This document shows, piece after piece, positions 22,470-33,002 of a stretch of 64,000 nt of DNA. The translations under genes and the position numbers were made by a program. Numbering within the stretch: the stretch's first letter is position 1; each line of letters opens with the position of its first letter. The stretch lies in assembly GCF_050947875.1 (NCBI RefSeq), contig NW_027460335.1:10617928-10681927 (forward strand), written 5' to 3'. Source of the DNA: Dermacentor variabilis. Lineage: Eukaryota; Arthropoda; Arachnida; Ixodida; Ixodidae. Under the pieces are notes generated by a model, which did not search any database, was not told where the DNA came from, and was given only the letters and a program-made list of their open reading frames with translations.

Positions 22470-23492
22470 GTTCTAAGGGTAATGCAAAATTTTTTTTCTT
22501 TCTCGTTATGGACATAACAACAGACCTAGCTGGGTTTAGTTCCATCTGCCAGTCGTCACACCATTTTTTAATTATTTCCAGATAAGACTGTAAATTGGCC
22601 TGATCATTACTATCTCGAATTTTATTATACATCACACAATCATCAGCAAACAGTCTGATAGGGACACTAATATTACTGGGCAAGTCATTTATAAAGATCA
22701 GAAATAAAAGAGGACGTAGGACATTTCCTTGCGGAACTCCGGACACAACACAGGAAAGGCGTGATGTGCACCCCCCGAAATCAACGTGTTGTTCTCTAGA
22801 AGAAAGGTAAGATGAAAACCACTGAGTTATTGCGGGGCTCTGAAATACAGAATTAATTTTTATGATTAACTTCGGATGGGACACTTTGTCGAATGCTTTC
22901 GCAAAGTCGAGGAAGATTATGTCTGTTTGACCACGGGAGTTCAACGTTTCAGAGAGGTCATGTACAATTTAAATGAGTTGGGTGGTTGTTGAGAGCTGTT
23001 TTCGGAAACCATGCTGTCCAGGAAAAAACAAGTTGTATTTGTCCAAGTAAGAAACTAATTGTTTATTAACAATGTGCTCGAGGAGCTTAGAACACGCGCT
23101 TGTAATAGAAATTGGTCTGTAATTTGCCACTTCCGCTGTACTGCCACTTTTGTGTATAGGTATGATTTTTGCGTGGTTCCATGCTACCGGAAAGCAACCA
23201 CTATCAAGAGAGTACCGAAAAATTTTAGTTAGGTATTTAGAGCTCTATTCTGCATATCTACGTAAAATTCATTTGGAATGCCGTCAGGACCAGGGCTCTT
23301 CTTAACACCAATATTCAGCAGAATGTTTAAAACGCCTTCTTCATTGATTTCAATGTCTGCAGTGGGTGGTCTAGCAGCTGTGTAGGCTACATGAGGTGTA
23401 TGACCATTATCTTTAGTAAAAACGGATGCAAAGTAAGGATTAAAATTATCAGCTTGCATTGCAGCAGTACTGCAGGATTCTGAGGCCGTCAC
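22462..23492 (-). pseudogene. CR1-like LINE reverse transcriptase core
   Basis: Blocks in order are KKSPGPDGIPNEFY, PVAWNHAKIIPIHKSG, NYRPISITSACSKLLEHI, FLDFAKAFDKVSH, GVPQGNVLRPLLFLIFIND and LFADDCVMYN (FADD codons at 22639-22650, both aspartates kept). Stops occur near 22960 and 23225. This RT copies its own transcript at a nicked target. The core is intact enough to class confidently, but the open parts are interrupted. Confidence 0.85.
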
Positions 23493-23519
23493 TGCAGTTA
23501 TCTAAGTATGCCTGAGCGT

Positions 23520-24500
23520 GGTGTCGCTTGCTCATCTCCACTCAGCCCGGTGTTATTATCGATCTGATAGAATTTCATCTGAACAGTATAAACACTTATA
23601 AACCCCTATTGCTCGTTATCAGGCTTGTCGAACTTGGTCAGACTCTTACCAAACCTCATCAATTTTTATCAACCTTAGTGGACTCTATCTGATTCTTATG
23701 AGCCCGTATCGACCTTTACCAACTTTATCGCAGTTAATCTGATCCTTAACAACCCTTAACGCTTACCTGTTCTTAACAATCTCATTCGACGTGATCCGGT
23801 CCTGAGCAACCTTTATCGCTCCTTATTAAGATTATCGGACTTCACCAACATTTATCAACCATTATCGTTATCAGAATTCTCCCGACCGTTATAAGCTCTC
23901 ATCGCTGTTATTTATTTATTTGTTTATTTATAGATACCGCGACGTGGTAGCAGATAATAGCAGTGTGTATACATAGAAATATAGAAGAATGTAAACGTAC
24001 AGATTCACAAGAATTGCAGGCATTTTCCAACATTGTTAAATAATTATCGACATATTGGTGACTGAGCGAGCCGATCTGATTTGATCTGACCTTTGCGGAG
24101 TCGATTTGATTCATACCAACCTTTATCCATCGTTCTCAGCCTTACCGAAGTTGAACCAATCCTTATCAACCGTTATCGGTTCTTACTGATATTATCGGAC
24201 TTAATCCGACCTTGAACAACCCTTATAAGCTTTATCGAAATTCTTCGGAGCATTCGAACCCCTTATCGCTGTTAATTATTTATATAGTTATAGATACAGC
24301 GATGTGATGCCAGAATATAGCAGGATGGGCCTGCATAAATATAGACGAGCTTATAAACACATACGAATTCGTAATAATTGTAAGCATTATCAAACATTGG
24401 TAAATAATTATAATGACCTCTAAAGAGAACATAAGAACATACGAGCATATAAACACACAAATTCACAATATTTGCAAGCATTTTTCAAAAATCTGCTGTA
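23520..24500. repeat. Diverged repeats rich in CTTATCAACC / TTATCG plus a duplicated ~160-bp block
   Basis: Between 23560-23900 and 24110-24260 short words such as CTTATCAACC, TTATCGG and GAACAACC recur every ~20-30 bp. A block starting CGCTGTTATTTATTTAT, then GATACCGCGACGTGGTAG, at 23902-24060 recurs at 24266-24420 as CGCTGTTAATTATTTAT, then GATACAGCGATGTGATG. It looks like an old tandem array of composite units. Similar words occur again at 27285-27370. Confidence 0.6.
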
Positions 24501-24574
24501 GAATTCTGGGTAACAGTCTTTTAATTAGGAGGATGGATTAAAATAATTGAATTGTGGGATATTACGTGCAAAAA

Positions 24575-24740
24575 TTACTATCTGAGTATGAGGAACGCCG
24601 TAGTGGGAAACTCCGGAAATTTGGGCCACCTCGAGTTCATTAATGTTGACTTAAATTTAAGTACCCCTCCCCTCCCCCCCCCCCATGTTTTCGCATTTCA
24701 CCCCTATCGAAATGCGGCTGCCGTGGCCGGGAATAAAATG
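24575..24740 (-). mobile_element. SINE fragment, tRNA-derived type
   Basis: The run GAGTATGAGGAACGCCGTAGTGGG, then CTCCGG...TTTGGGCCACCT, then ATCGAAATGCGGCTGCCGTGGCCGGGA matches the body of a SINE I know as common in ticks. The same phrases appear at 51806-52003. The tRNA-related head is cut off here after GGCCGGGA. A C-run at ~24667-24683 interrupts it. Confidence 0.6.
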
Positions 24741-25239
24741 AGGATCATTCTACTATTTCATTGGCTTGGGGGAAAATAATAATTGATACAGTTATTTCAT
24801 GCGCTCAAGAGTGTTTTTGTTAGAGCATGCCGTTGTCTCCTTTCAAACCCTAATGAGTAAGCAAAAAAATGGAAGTGCTTTCATTATAATGGCCATTTAC
24901 AAGTTGAAAGAGAGACTTTATTCGGTAGACGCGCTTACGCACAGTCACCGGGGGTAATCCACTGCGTCATATGAGGTTACTAACAGTCATACGACCCCGG
25001 TATGATTTAAAAAAAAATCTAACTGCCGCATGCAGTATACGTCCCAGTTTTTTAATGTTGGTTAAAGTGAATGGGTCCCAAAATGTTGACAGTCACTTTA
25101 GCCTACGGTAAAGAGGATGAAGTCGAAATACTGTCCACTGATGACACATTCATTACATGCTTTGACATTTAAATTTTTATGCTTTGTCCCTTCCTTTTGT
25201 TTTCTCTCACCAGAGTTCATGAGTTAGAGTGCCTCAATT
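24741..25239. other. No recognised feature
   Basis: AT-rich sequence between the SINE fragment and the minisatellite. I see no coding frame or repeat terminus. Confidence 0.4.
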
Positions 25240-25340
25240 AAATGTGTCTTATTAACTTCGCCCTAATTAACACCAAAGGTCGCAGCTTCAACTCCAACTA
25301 AAGGCCCTGGGTCCGAGTGCCGTAATGAAATATCATAATT

Positions 25341-26680
25341 AGACAGACAGACAGACAGAGAACTTTAATAACAAGGTCCTGAGAAGCTTTGCCCTAGGGC
25401 AGAGCTGCGGGCCGCTCCCACGTGGGGACGGGTAGGCCGAGCCTAACCGCCGCATCGTGGGCTCTCTGGACCGCCCAAGTTTGACGTGCATACTCTGAGC
25501 TCCGGATTGCAGAGCTCCATTCTTGTTCTGTGATGCGATTGGGTCCCTGTAACGAGGGGCATCGCCAGAGCATGTGTGCCAAATTGCTAACAGCCCCACA
25601 ATCGGGGCAAGTAGAGCTGAAAGCCTCTGGAGTGATTGTGTGGAAAAGGGCCAGGTTTGGATAGCACTGCGTCTGAAGCATGCGTAAAGTGGACGCCAGA
25701 GGTCTAGCCAGTTTGCAGTGAGGGGGAGGATAAGTCCTCCTACCCAGGTTATAGTGCGTAGTAAATTCGCTGAAAGTAGTGAGAGTGTCCCGAAACTTGA
25801 GAACACCGGAGTCTGAGCTCAATCTTGCTCCCGCGCGGTGGGTTAGTGCGCGCGCTTGGGAGTGGGCAATGTCATTAAGATTGGGAAACGAGTCAAGCTG
25901 GGGGTCGAGGTGAGCCGGAAACCACCTGATGGTGTGCGGAGAGATTATCTTGTTCTTGAGAATCTTGTGAGCCTCCTCGGCGATGGATCCTGAAGCGAAA
26001 GCCCTGACCGCCGACCTCGAATCAGTGAAGATTTGTGATCTGCTGTTGTCTAGGAGTGCTATAGCAACTGCGACCTGCTCTGCTCTGGTTGGTGCTGAGC
26101 ACTTCAGGGAAGCCGCATTCTCTATCTGTCCGTTGTGATCAACGAGGGCAATGGTGAAGTTAGACGACTGTCCATATTGTGCTGCGTCGACAAAACATGC
26201 CGAGTAGGGATCGTCTTTGGTACGCTTGAGGAGGGCGAGGGCTCTTGCCCTGCGTCTGCCTACGTTGTGTTGAGGATGAACATTACGGGGAAACGGTGCA
26301 ACTCGTATGTTGTTCCTTTGATTTTCTGAAATTTCATATTTCCGCTCTTTCATGAGGATAGGGTTGATCCCAAGAACTGCCAGGATCTTCTTTCCAGCCG
26401 GGGTAGAGGATAGACGGGCCAGTTGGGCTGACTCCTGGGCCTCGATTATCTCGTCCAATGTGTTGTGCACTCCTAGTTGCATAAGGAGGTCCGTGCTCGC
26501 CCGTAACGGAATGCCTAGTACTTTTTTTATACTTTTTCTGATCAGCGTGTTTAATCGTTTCTTCTCGGAGTTATACCAGTTATGCATGGCTGCCACATAA
26601 ACTATATGACTCATGAGGAAGGCGTGGAACAACCGGAGGAGGTTGTCTTCCTTTAAGCCTCCACGCCTATTCGAACCCAC
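25341..26680 (-). mobile_element. 5'-truncated LINE with RNase H domain
   Basis: The minus-strand copy ends in a (GTCT)n tail (the complement of AGACAGACAGACAGACAGAG at 25341) and is cut at its 5' side within ORF2 near 26680. The ORF2 remnant has no stop over more than 420 codons, which implies a recent insertion. No convincing target duplication was seen, perhaps because of the repetitive target. Confidence 0.85.
25394..26680 (-). CDS. LINE ORF2 C-terminal part: RT thumb, RNase H, CCHC-type tail
   Basis: The open frame begins inside the RT thumb (NRRGGLKEDNLLRLFHAFL, HNWYNSEKKRLNTLIRKS). It then has an RNase H domain with TIALVDHNGQ, QIFTDSRSAVRAF (the catalytic TDS) and IRWFPAHLD. It ends with a cysteine/histidine tail CPDCGAVSNLAHMLWRC near residue 375 before the stop at 25394. 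The frame extends upstream to 26701 only because the target sequence happens to be open; the real LINE part starts near 26680. RNase H-bearing ORF2 is characteristic of the I group. It is a fragment and cannot act alone. Confidence 0.85.
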   Translation of the reverse strand: MGSNRRGGLKEDNLLRLFHAFLMSHIVYVAAMHNWYNSEKKRLNTLIRKSIKKVLGIPLRASTDLLMQLGVHNTLDEIIEAQESAQLARLSSTPAGKKILAVLGINPILMKERKYEISENQRNNIRVAPFPRNVHPQHNVGRRRARALALLKRTKDDPYSACFVDAAQYGQSSNFTIALVDHNGQIENAASLKCSAPTRAEQVAVAIALLDNSRSQIFTDSRSAVRAFASGSIAEEAHKILKNKIISPHTIRWFPAHLDPQLDSFPNLNDIAHSQARALTHRAGARLSSDSGVLKFRDTLTTFSEFTTHYNLGRRTYPPPHCKLARPLASTLRMLQTQCYPNLALFHTITPEAFSSTCPDCGAVSNLAHMLWRCPSLQGPNRITEQEWSSAIRSSEYARQTWAVQRAHDAAVRLGLPVPTWERPAALP

Positions 26681-27190
26681 CAAAAGTAGTGGGTTCGACA
26701 CTCGTCCTTCATGATGTCATCGAAATGCAACTTGGAGTTATGGCTGTTTCGCCCGCATCTCCGTAGTGGGTCTTAGGTTCGAATGCCTTAATGCACTTCG
26801 CCTTAATTACTACCAAAGGTCGTGGGTTCGACTACCACCAGTGGTCGTAGGATCGAACCTCAAACTTCGCGATGTCAACTGGAATCGAACTGGGAGATGT
26901 CGCCGGTTCGTCCGTATTCACATGTTGGTTAAACACACACCAAAGGCCGCAGGCTTAAATAAATAAATAAGTGCCTTAAATAAATCCGACCTAAATAACT
27001 CCAATTAAGGCACAGTTAAGTGCCTTATTTCCCTTCGCCCTAATTAACACCAAAGGTGGTGGGTTCGACTGCCATCAGAGGTCGTGAGTTTTAGTGCCCT
27101 AATTAACTTTATGCTAATGAACTGTGCGTGAATTCATTTTTCCGTAATGAAAACCAGATGTGGTGGCTCGAGGGTTCGACCTCCAATTCT

Positions 27191-27701
27191 GGTGCCATTG
27201 GATATGCAAGCCATAACGTCGGACGGTAAAATTTTCGTTCCATGAGCTGTCTAAGGGTTCCGCTTTATTAATTACGGATAAATAAGCATTTAAACCATCC
27301 GCATCAAACCATTATCAACCGTGATGTAAGCCATATGACCCCTCATAACTCCTCATCATCCTTATCAACTAATTTACTCATCATCTATCTGTGTTGCGCT
27401 ACGCGAAGCGCGTGCGCCCGCGGTTGTCGTTGGAATTTCGGTCGGGGAAGGAACGCGCCAATGGAAGGCGCATCCCGGGTCCACCGAAACGCACCGGTGA
27501 TATGGCGTGTTCGCGAATAAATTTTAGCAAAACCGGAATTCGGTTGATGTTCTCCTGGTTCTATATTGGTTCTACATGTTGTCCTAAAGATCAGTTTTAT
27601 TCCACCATCATCAAACGTTTCAGGAAAGACTCCACAGAAACTCTCCTCCTTACACGTTCGTTTTGCACCACAGGGACGACACATTCATATGGTTAAGATA
27701 T
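27191..27701. other. Intergenic flank of the Gypsy element
   Basis: No supported gene. The last four bases (ATAT, 27698-27701) are the left copy of the Gypsy target duplication. Confidence 0.5.
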
Positions 27702-27891
27702 TGCCGCCAGGTGTCACGAGCCAGCGCTGAAAAACAAAGAAGTTGGGACTGGAACACGCGCTCAGCAAGAGACGGGCGCTGAAGTAGAAGAGGTAGAAGC
27801 TGAGGACGCCGGCTTAAATTATTGCACGCCATCTTGTTCAACCGCCTCCCTCGCCGATGCCGGGTACATCGTCTATTGTCTTTTCGTGACA
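27702..27891 (+). repeat. 5' LTR of the full-length Gypsy
   Basis: TG...CA-bounded 190 bp (TGCCGCCAGG...TTTTCGTGACA). It is identical to the 3' copy except for one base. No clear TATA box; transcription may start from an initiator-type promoter. Confidence 0.95.
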
Positions 27892-27895
27892 AAAC

Positions 27896-27913
27896 TGGTG
27901 GAGGTGCGGGGTA
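27896..27913 (+). promoter_or_regulatory. Primer-binding site
   Basis: TGGTGGAGGTGCGGGGTA starts four bases after the LTR. The TGG start pairs with a tRNA CCA end. The identical 18 bases occupy the same place in the Gypsy at 34572-39901, which supports the role. I did not identify the tRNA. Confidence 0.75.
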
Positions 27914-27924
27914 CGGTTTATCCG

Positions 27925-29373
27925 ATGCCACAAACCCCTCCTGGTAGCAGGAGTACCAGCCCTATCCTAGTGGACACCCCTGTTCACCGGGAAAGCAGGA
28001 GAATCCGAGGATTGCCTCCGGAGCTTGATCATCTCTCCGCAGCAACATCGACGCCACCACACACCGGTATGGAAGGAACGTCGACGTCCCTACCGACCAT
28101 TAGGCAAGGTACGGCCACAACGGCAACGCAGTATCTGCTGCAGAATCTTCGAGTGCCGAATGTGTTCCACGGAGATATCTTCGAGGATGTAGAAGACTGG
28201 TTGGTCTAGTTTGAGCGCGTTGCCGAGATAAATGAATGGAGCGACGTGGCGAAGTTAAGGAACGTCTACTTCAGCTTGGAGGACGGTGGCCGCACTTGGT
28301 ACGAGAACCGAGAAGGGCTCATCAAATCGTGGCTTGATTTCCGTCGTGCCTTGCTGGATACCTACACCAATGCTGATCGCCGCGAACGAGCCGAACGGGC
28401 GCTCCAATCCCGCATTCATCTGCCGAACGAGAGCGTGACGTCGTACGTCGAGGATATGACGCGCCTCTTCCGTCGGGTGGACCCAACCATGTCCGAGGAA
28501 AAGAAGCTGCGCCATCTAATGCGGGGAGTTAAGGAACAGCTATTTGCTGGCCTTGTTCGAAGCCCGCCGAAGACCGTGGCTGAATTCTTAACTGAAGCCA
28601 CCACGATGGAAAAGATGTTACACCAGCGCTCAACTTTCTATGACAGGCAATTGAACCCAACTTCACCTTCGGACCAGCGCTCAGCTCCGTATGACAGGCA
28701 CGCGAACGCTGCTTCACTGACGGACGCGATTGCCTTTGGAAACGTGGACGTTCTCCGAGATCTTATCCGCTCTGTGGTGCGTGATGAGCTTCAACGGCTC
28801 ACCTGCCCGCCTCAGCCCACGCTAGGTTCCATTTCTGCCCTTGTGAGGAACGAAGTGCAGCAAGCGATCCAGTGTCCCGTTCCTAACAACAATGCGCCGC
28901 CTGTGACAGCACAGTTGCAGCGGCCGTCGTATGCGGAAGTTTTGAGGCGAGTCCCTGTCCAAGCTCCGACCCATTTCGACCCCTCCACGTCTTACGCCGC
29001 GTCATACGTCCCGCCGCTCCCATCTGTGCAACCAATCCAACGTATGGAGGATCGTCGCCCACCCGAAAGGAAATCTGACGTCTGGCGTACCCCGGACAGA
29101 AGGCCTCTGTGCTATCATTGTGGAGAAGCCGGTCACATATACCGCGAGTGCCCATACCGCCGTCTCGGACTGCAAGGTTTTGCCGCGGATTCACCAAGGC
29201 CCAGATATGGTGAAAGGCCTAGGGCGATTGAAGAATACTTGACCCAGCAGAGTATGCCACTGTTCCCGCGGCGGCAGTCGCGCTCGCCGTCCCCCAGGCG
29301 TTCTTCCCCCGCTCCTAGAAGCCCTCCAATGGCAGCGCAGGGACGATCGCCAAGCCCTCGCCGGGGAAACTAA
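27925..29373 (+). pseudogene. gag: gag with one in-frame TAG
   Basis: The first ATG after the primer site (27925) opens a 482-codon frame broken only by TAG at 28207-28209 (codon 95). The stop lies inside the capsid-like region between EDVEDWLV and FERVAEINEW, where the related Gypsy at 39.5 kb has a histidine codon, so this is a point change in a conserved stretch. Downstream comes a capsid-like helical part (RNVYFSLEDGGRTWYENR, SVTSYVEDMTRLFRRV). A single CCHC zinc knuckle follows (CYHCGEAGHIYRECP, ~29109-29153), then an SPSPRR-rich basic tail ending at TAA 29371. Gag forms the particle that packages the element's RNA. Whether TAG is suppressed or the copy is defective in cis cannot be told from the sequence. 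Confidence 0.85.
29364..29370 (+). promoter_or_regulatory. -1 ribosomal frameshift heptamer G GGA AAC
   Basis: In the gag frame the last codons read CGG GGA AAC TAA, so the canonical X XXY YYZ heptamer GGGAAAC ends exactly before the gag stop. A -1 slip there continues as CTA AGA ACA, which is the pol frame, open without interruption to 32909. The same heptamer occurs at the gag-pol overlap of the older Gypsy (38302-38308). Confidence 0.85.
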
Positions 29374-32300
29374 GAACAGCGACCTTCGGGGGCGAGGCCG
29401 CTGATAATCGCCCTTCCGAAGACCTCCCATCGACGCCAGCACGGTCTATTCAGCACGATTCAACGACGACAGCAGCCGAACTCAGCGACAGACTCTCGCT
29501 CGACATACCTGTTGTGCTCGACGGGCGCCACGTTAGTGCTTTATTGGACACGGGGGCTGACTACTCAATCTTGTGCGGAAAACTAGCGACGGAACTTAGA
29601 AAAGTTATCACGCCTTGGTCTGGAGCGCAAATTCGTACTGCTGGCGGGCATGTCGTCACACCGTTGGGCATGTGCACGGTCAGAGTTCAAATTCGTGGGT
29701 CCACGTTTCCTGCCAGCTGCCTAATACTCCGCGATTGTTCTCGGGACCTTATCTTGGGCGTCGACTTTCTGCGAGAGTATGGTGCCATTATAGACCTCCG
29801 GGAGCGCACAGTGACTTTTTCGACAGAAAGAGCAGCGAACAACCGCGATAATTGCCGACGTAACGCGCTTCGAGTTTACGCCGACAGTGTAACTGTACCA
29901 CCACGCGCAAGTGTCATGGTAATGGTCGTATGCGACGATCTGCGTGACGGCGAAGCTGTTGCAGAGGGCAATTCCTCCCTTATGCTGACACACGGTGTAT
30001 GTGCAGCCCGCAGTCTGATTATGCTTCGAGGTGGACTTTCGGCGCTCCTCGTGACGAATTTCAGCCAGGAACATCGGCACCTATTTCGTCGTACTACTAT
30101 TGCTTTCGCTGAGCCCATAGCAGACGTTGCTGAATGCTGTGCGTCTGTGACGAAGGAGAACCCAGCTCAGACACTCGGCAATATCGACATCAATTCAGAC
30201 CTTTCGGAGGAAAAGCAGAAAGCGCTGCGTGAGTTGCTCCTTCGGTTCAAGGAGTGCTTCGCATCTTCTTCTAAGGTACGCCAGACGTCCATCACGAGAC
30301 ACCGAATAATCACGTATGACGATGCTCGTCCCATACGACAACTGCCTTATCGCGTACCGGCGAAAGAGCGCAACGTGATTTATGCACAAGTGAAAGAAAT
30401 GCTTGACGATGACGTCATACAACCATCCCAAAGCCCTTGGTCATCGCCGGTGGTCCTCGTCAAAAAGAAAGACGGAACGCTTCGGTTCTGCGTTGACTAT
30501 GGAAAGTTGAACAACGTCACAAAAAAAGACGTTTATCCGCTTCCGCGGATCGATGATTCGTTAGATCGACTCCGGCGAACCAGGTATTTTTCATCCATAG
30601 ATCTGAAGAGCGGATATTGGCAAATCGAAGTTGACGAACGAGATCGCGAAAAAACTGCCTTTGTTACCCCAGATGGACTGTACGAATTTAAAGTACTTCC
30701 ATTTGGCCTGTGTTCTGCACCGGCCACATTCCAGCGAATGATGGACACTGTTCTGACGGGTCTGAAGTGGCACTGCTGTTTAGTATACTTAGATGACGTC
30801 GTCGTGTTTGCGGCGACCTTCGAAGAACATCTGAAGCGTTTAGAGGCGGTACTTGAGGCGCTCCGCTCCGCTAATCTCACACTAAAGCCAGAAAAGTGTC
30901 ACTTCGGTTACGAAGAGCTGAAGTTCCTCGGGCATGTCGTGAACGCCGACGGCGTCCAGCCTGACCCTGACAAAACATCTGCTGTTGCTGCTATTCCGAC
31001 TCCTCGTGACAAGAAAGCAGTACGCCGCTTTCTCGGTCTGTGTGCGTACTATCGTCGCTTCATCGCCAATTTCTCGCGCATCGCTGAACCACTCATACGC
31101 CTAACGCGAGAAGACACACCCTTTGTTTGGGCGGATGAGCAGGACGCAGCTTTCACCGAGTTAAGGCAACGCCTGCAGGAATCACCTGTCCTTGCTCACT
31201 TTGACGAGGACGCTGACACCGAGGTGCATACCGATGCCAGCAACATCGGTCTAGGCGCTGTACTCGTTCAACACCAGGAAGGCGTCGAGCGAGTCATCGC
31301 TTACGCCAGTCGCACCCTTTCACGCGCCGAGACCAACTACTCCACCTCCGAGAAAGAGTGTCTAGCGGTTGTGTGGGCCATCATGAAATTTCGGCCTTAT
31401 CTCTACGGTCGCCCTTTCAAGGTGGTGACAGACCACCATTCCCTGTGTTGGTTAGCCAACTTGCGAGACCCGTCCGGGCGACTTGCTCGATGGAGTCTCC
31501 GTCTGCAGGAGTTCGATGTTACCATCGTCTACAAATCGGGCCGAAAACACGAAGATGCGGACACGTTGTCGCGCGCTCCCGTCAAAACTTGCGATAAGGA
31601 CATGGACGAAGACGGCGCATTCCTTGGGGCCCTCACCGCATCAGACTTGATCATACGGCAGCGCGAGGACTCCGAAATACGCCCTCTCATCGATCACCTA
31701 GAAGGCAAGAATGCTACAATCCCACGACATATTTCTCGCAGTCTCTCGACCTTCTGCCTCCGACAGGGCGTCCTCTACAAGAAAAACTCGAGTGCCACCG
31801 ACAAAGAGTATCTATTGGTAATACCTGCCGCCCTTCGTGATGACATTCTCCTAGCCTGCCATGATGAGCCCACGTCTGGACACTTGGGATTTTCACGCAC
31901 TCTTGCACGAGTACGCCAGACGTACTACTGGCCCAGACTTTCTACCACGGTGAAGCGTTACGTGCAAAGCTGCCGGGAGTGTCAACGCAGGAAGTCGCCG
32001 TCTTTGAAGCCCGGGGGGTTACTCCAACCCATCGCACCACCTCGCGCGCCGTTTGATCAAATCGGCATGGATCTTCTGGGACCCTTTCCCTTGTCAGCCA
32101 GCGGAAACAAGTGGATTATAGTCGCCACGGACTATCTAACACGCTACGCCGAGACGAAAGCTGTACAACGTGCCACGGCCTACGAAGTTGCCCAGTTCTT
32201 TATCGAGCACATAGTCCTCAGACATGGTGCCCCCTCACATGTCATCACCGACAGAGGCACTGCCTTTACAGCCCAACTTATAGAGAACATATTCGAGCTG

Positions 32301-32909
32301 AGCTGCACGCAGCATCGCAAGGCGACTGCCTATCATCCGCAGACCAACGGACTGACGGAACGGCTAAACAAAACCATAGCTGACATGCTGTCTATGTATG
32401 TGGACGTCCAGCATAAAACATGGGATCAAGTCCTGCCGTACGTTACATTCGCGTACAACACCGCCATTCAGGAAACCACACGCTTCACACCGTTCCGTCT
32501 TGTCTACGGGCGCGAGGTCCAGACCACGCTAGACGCTATGCTCCCGCACGACACCGACGCATCACTTACTGCCGACGCCGAGCAACTTACTCAACACGCA
32601 GAGGAAGCTCGCCAACTCGCGCGCATACACATCGCGAAGCAACAGAGTACAGACGCACGACGCTACAACCTTCGACATCGGCACATCGAGTACCAGCCAG
32701 GTGACCAAGTCTGGGTGTGGACTCCAGTCCGTCGCCAAGGGTTGTCTGAGAAGCTCCTTAGTAGATACTTTGGGCCCTACAAGGTGATACGCCGCGTTAG
32801 TGAAGTGAACTATGAAGTCATTCCCGACGGTGCCGCGTCGCCTCGGCGTCGACAGCACCGCTCAGAGATAGTGCATGTTCTTCGCCTCAAGCCGTATTTC
32901 GCGCGTTAA
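29370..32909 (+). CDS. pol: pol polyprotein: protease, RT, RNase H, integrase
   Basis: The frame is uninterrupted for about 1,179 codons from the frameshift point. Retropepsin: LLDTGADYSIL (DTG at 29547). RT: LRFCVDYGKLN, MKSGYWQI-like LKSGYWQIEV and VYLDDVVVF (YLDD at 30786-30797). RNase H: VHTDASNIGLGAVL (Asp codon 31233) and TSEKECLAVVW. Integrase: zinc region H at 31860 to CRECQ at 31971-31985, then D (32070), D (32250) and E (32358), the last two separated by 35 residues. A GPY/F module (SRYFGPYKVI) lies near the C-terminus. All catalytic residues are present and the length is normal for Ty3/Gypsy. It has no start codon of its own and is expected only as a Gag-Pol fusion. Confidence 0.95.
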   Translation, partial: LRTATFGGEAADNRPSEDLPSTPARSIQHDSTTTAAELSDRLSLDIPVVLDGRHVSALLDTGADYSILCGKLATELRKVITPWSGAQIRTAGGHVVTPLGMCTVRVQIRGSTFPASCLILRDCSRDLILGVDFLREYGAIIDLRERTVTFSTERAANNRDNCRRNALRVYADSVTVPPRASVMVMVVCDDLRDGEAVAEGNSSLMLTHGVCAARSLIMLRGGLSALLVTNFSQEHRHLFRRTTIAFAEPIADVAECCASVTKENPAQTLGNIDINSDLSEEKQKALRELLLRFKECFASSSKVRQTSITRHRIITYDDARPIRQLPYRVPAKERNVIYAQVKEMLDDDVIQPSQSPWSSPVVLVKKKDGTLRFCVDYGKLNNVTKKDVYPLPRIDDSLDRLRRTRYFSSIDLKSGYWQIEVDERDREKTAFVTPDGLYEFKVLPFGLCSAPATFQRMMDTVLTGLKWHCCLVYLDDVVVFAATFEEHLKRLEAVLEALRSANLTLKPEKCHFGYEELKFLGHVVNADGVQPDPDKTSAVAAIPTPRDKKAVRRFLGLCAYYRRFIANFSRIAEPLIRLTREDTPFVWADEQDAAFTELRQRLQESPVLAHFDEDADTEVHTDASNIGLGAVLVQHQEGVERVIAYASRTLSRAETNYSTSEKECLAVVWAIMKFRPYLYGRPFKVVTDHHSLCWLANLRDPSGRLARWSLRLQEFDVTIVYKSGRKHEDADTLSRAPVKTCDKDMDEDGAFLGALTASDLIIRQREDSEIRPLIDHLEGKNATIPRHISRSLSTFCLRQGVLYKKNSSATDKEYLLVIPAALRDDILLACHDEPTSGHLGFSRTLARVRQTYYWPRLSTTVKRYVQSCRECQRRKSPSLKPGGLLQPIAPPRAPFDQIGMDLLGPFPLSASGNKWIIVATDYLTRYAETKAVQRATAYEVAQFFIEHIVLRHGAPSHVITDRGTAFTAQLIENIFELSCTQHRKATAYHPQTNGLTERLNKTIADMLSMYVDVQHKTWDQVLPYVTFAYNTAIQETTRFTPFRLVYGREVQTTLDAMLPHDTDASLTADAEQLTQHAEEARQLARIHIAKQQSTDARRYNLRHRHIEYQPGDQVWVWTPVRRQGLSEKLLSRYFGPYKVIRRVSEVNYEVIPDGAASPRRRQHRSEIVHVLRLKPYFAR

Positions 32910-32987
32910 GGCGACGGCAATCCGATATCATACGAATTCCACACTTCCTCCTTCTGGTTTAGTAAGCATCGGGTCGATGCCTTTCTT

Positions 32988-33002
32988 TTGGCGGGGGAGT
33001 AA
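32988..33002 (+). promoter_or_regulatory. Polypurine tract
   Basis: GGCGGGGGAGTAA directly precedes the 3' LTR and is the expected primer for plus-strand DNA synthesis. The single C makes it slightly imperfect. Confidence 0.7.

Larger units (their letters stand above)
21590..23515 (-). mobile_element. 5'-truncated CR1-like LINE
   Basis: The copy runs on the minus strand from an RT N-terminal region (KSPGPDGIPNEF, near 23290) to a C-terminal FKYSFVPRGITEWNALP block (21960-21900). A ~240-bp 3' UTR follows, ending in an (AAATA)n-like A-rich tail at ~21595-21620. Only a few stops and frameshifts interrupt the coding sequence, so it is a moderately old copy. The endonuclease part is missing. The combination FADD plus the late WNALP block is that of CR1/L2-type elements. 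Confidence 0.85.
25240..27190. repeat. Second array of T-arm-like minisatellite, split by a LINE
   Basis: Units with CTAATTAACACCAAAGGTCG, GGGTTCGACTNCCACCA and GAGTGCCTTAAT flank the LINE on both sides (25240-25340 and ~26680-27190). They are the same family as 14270-14720. The LINE therefore inserted into a pre-existing array. Confidence 0.65.
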
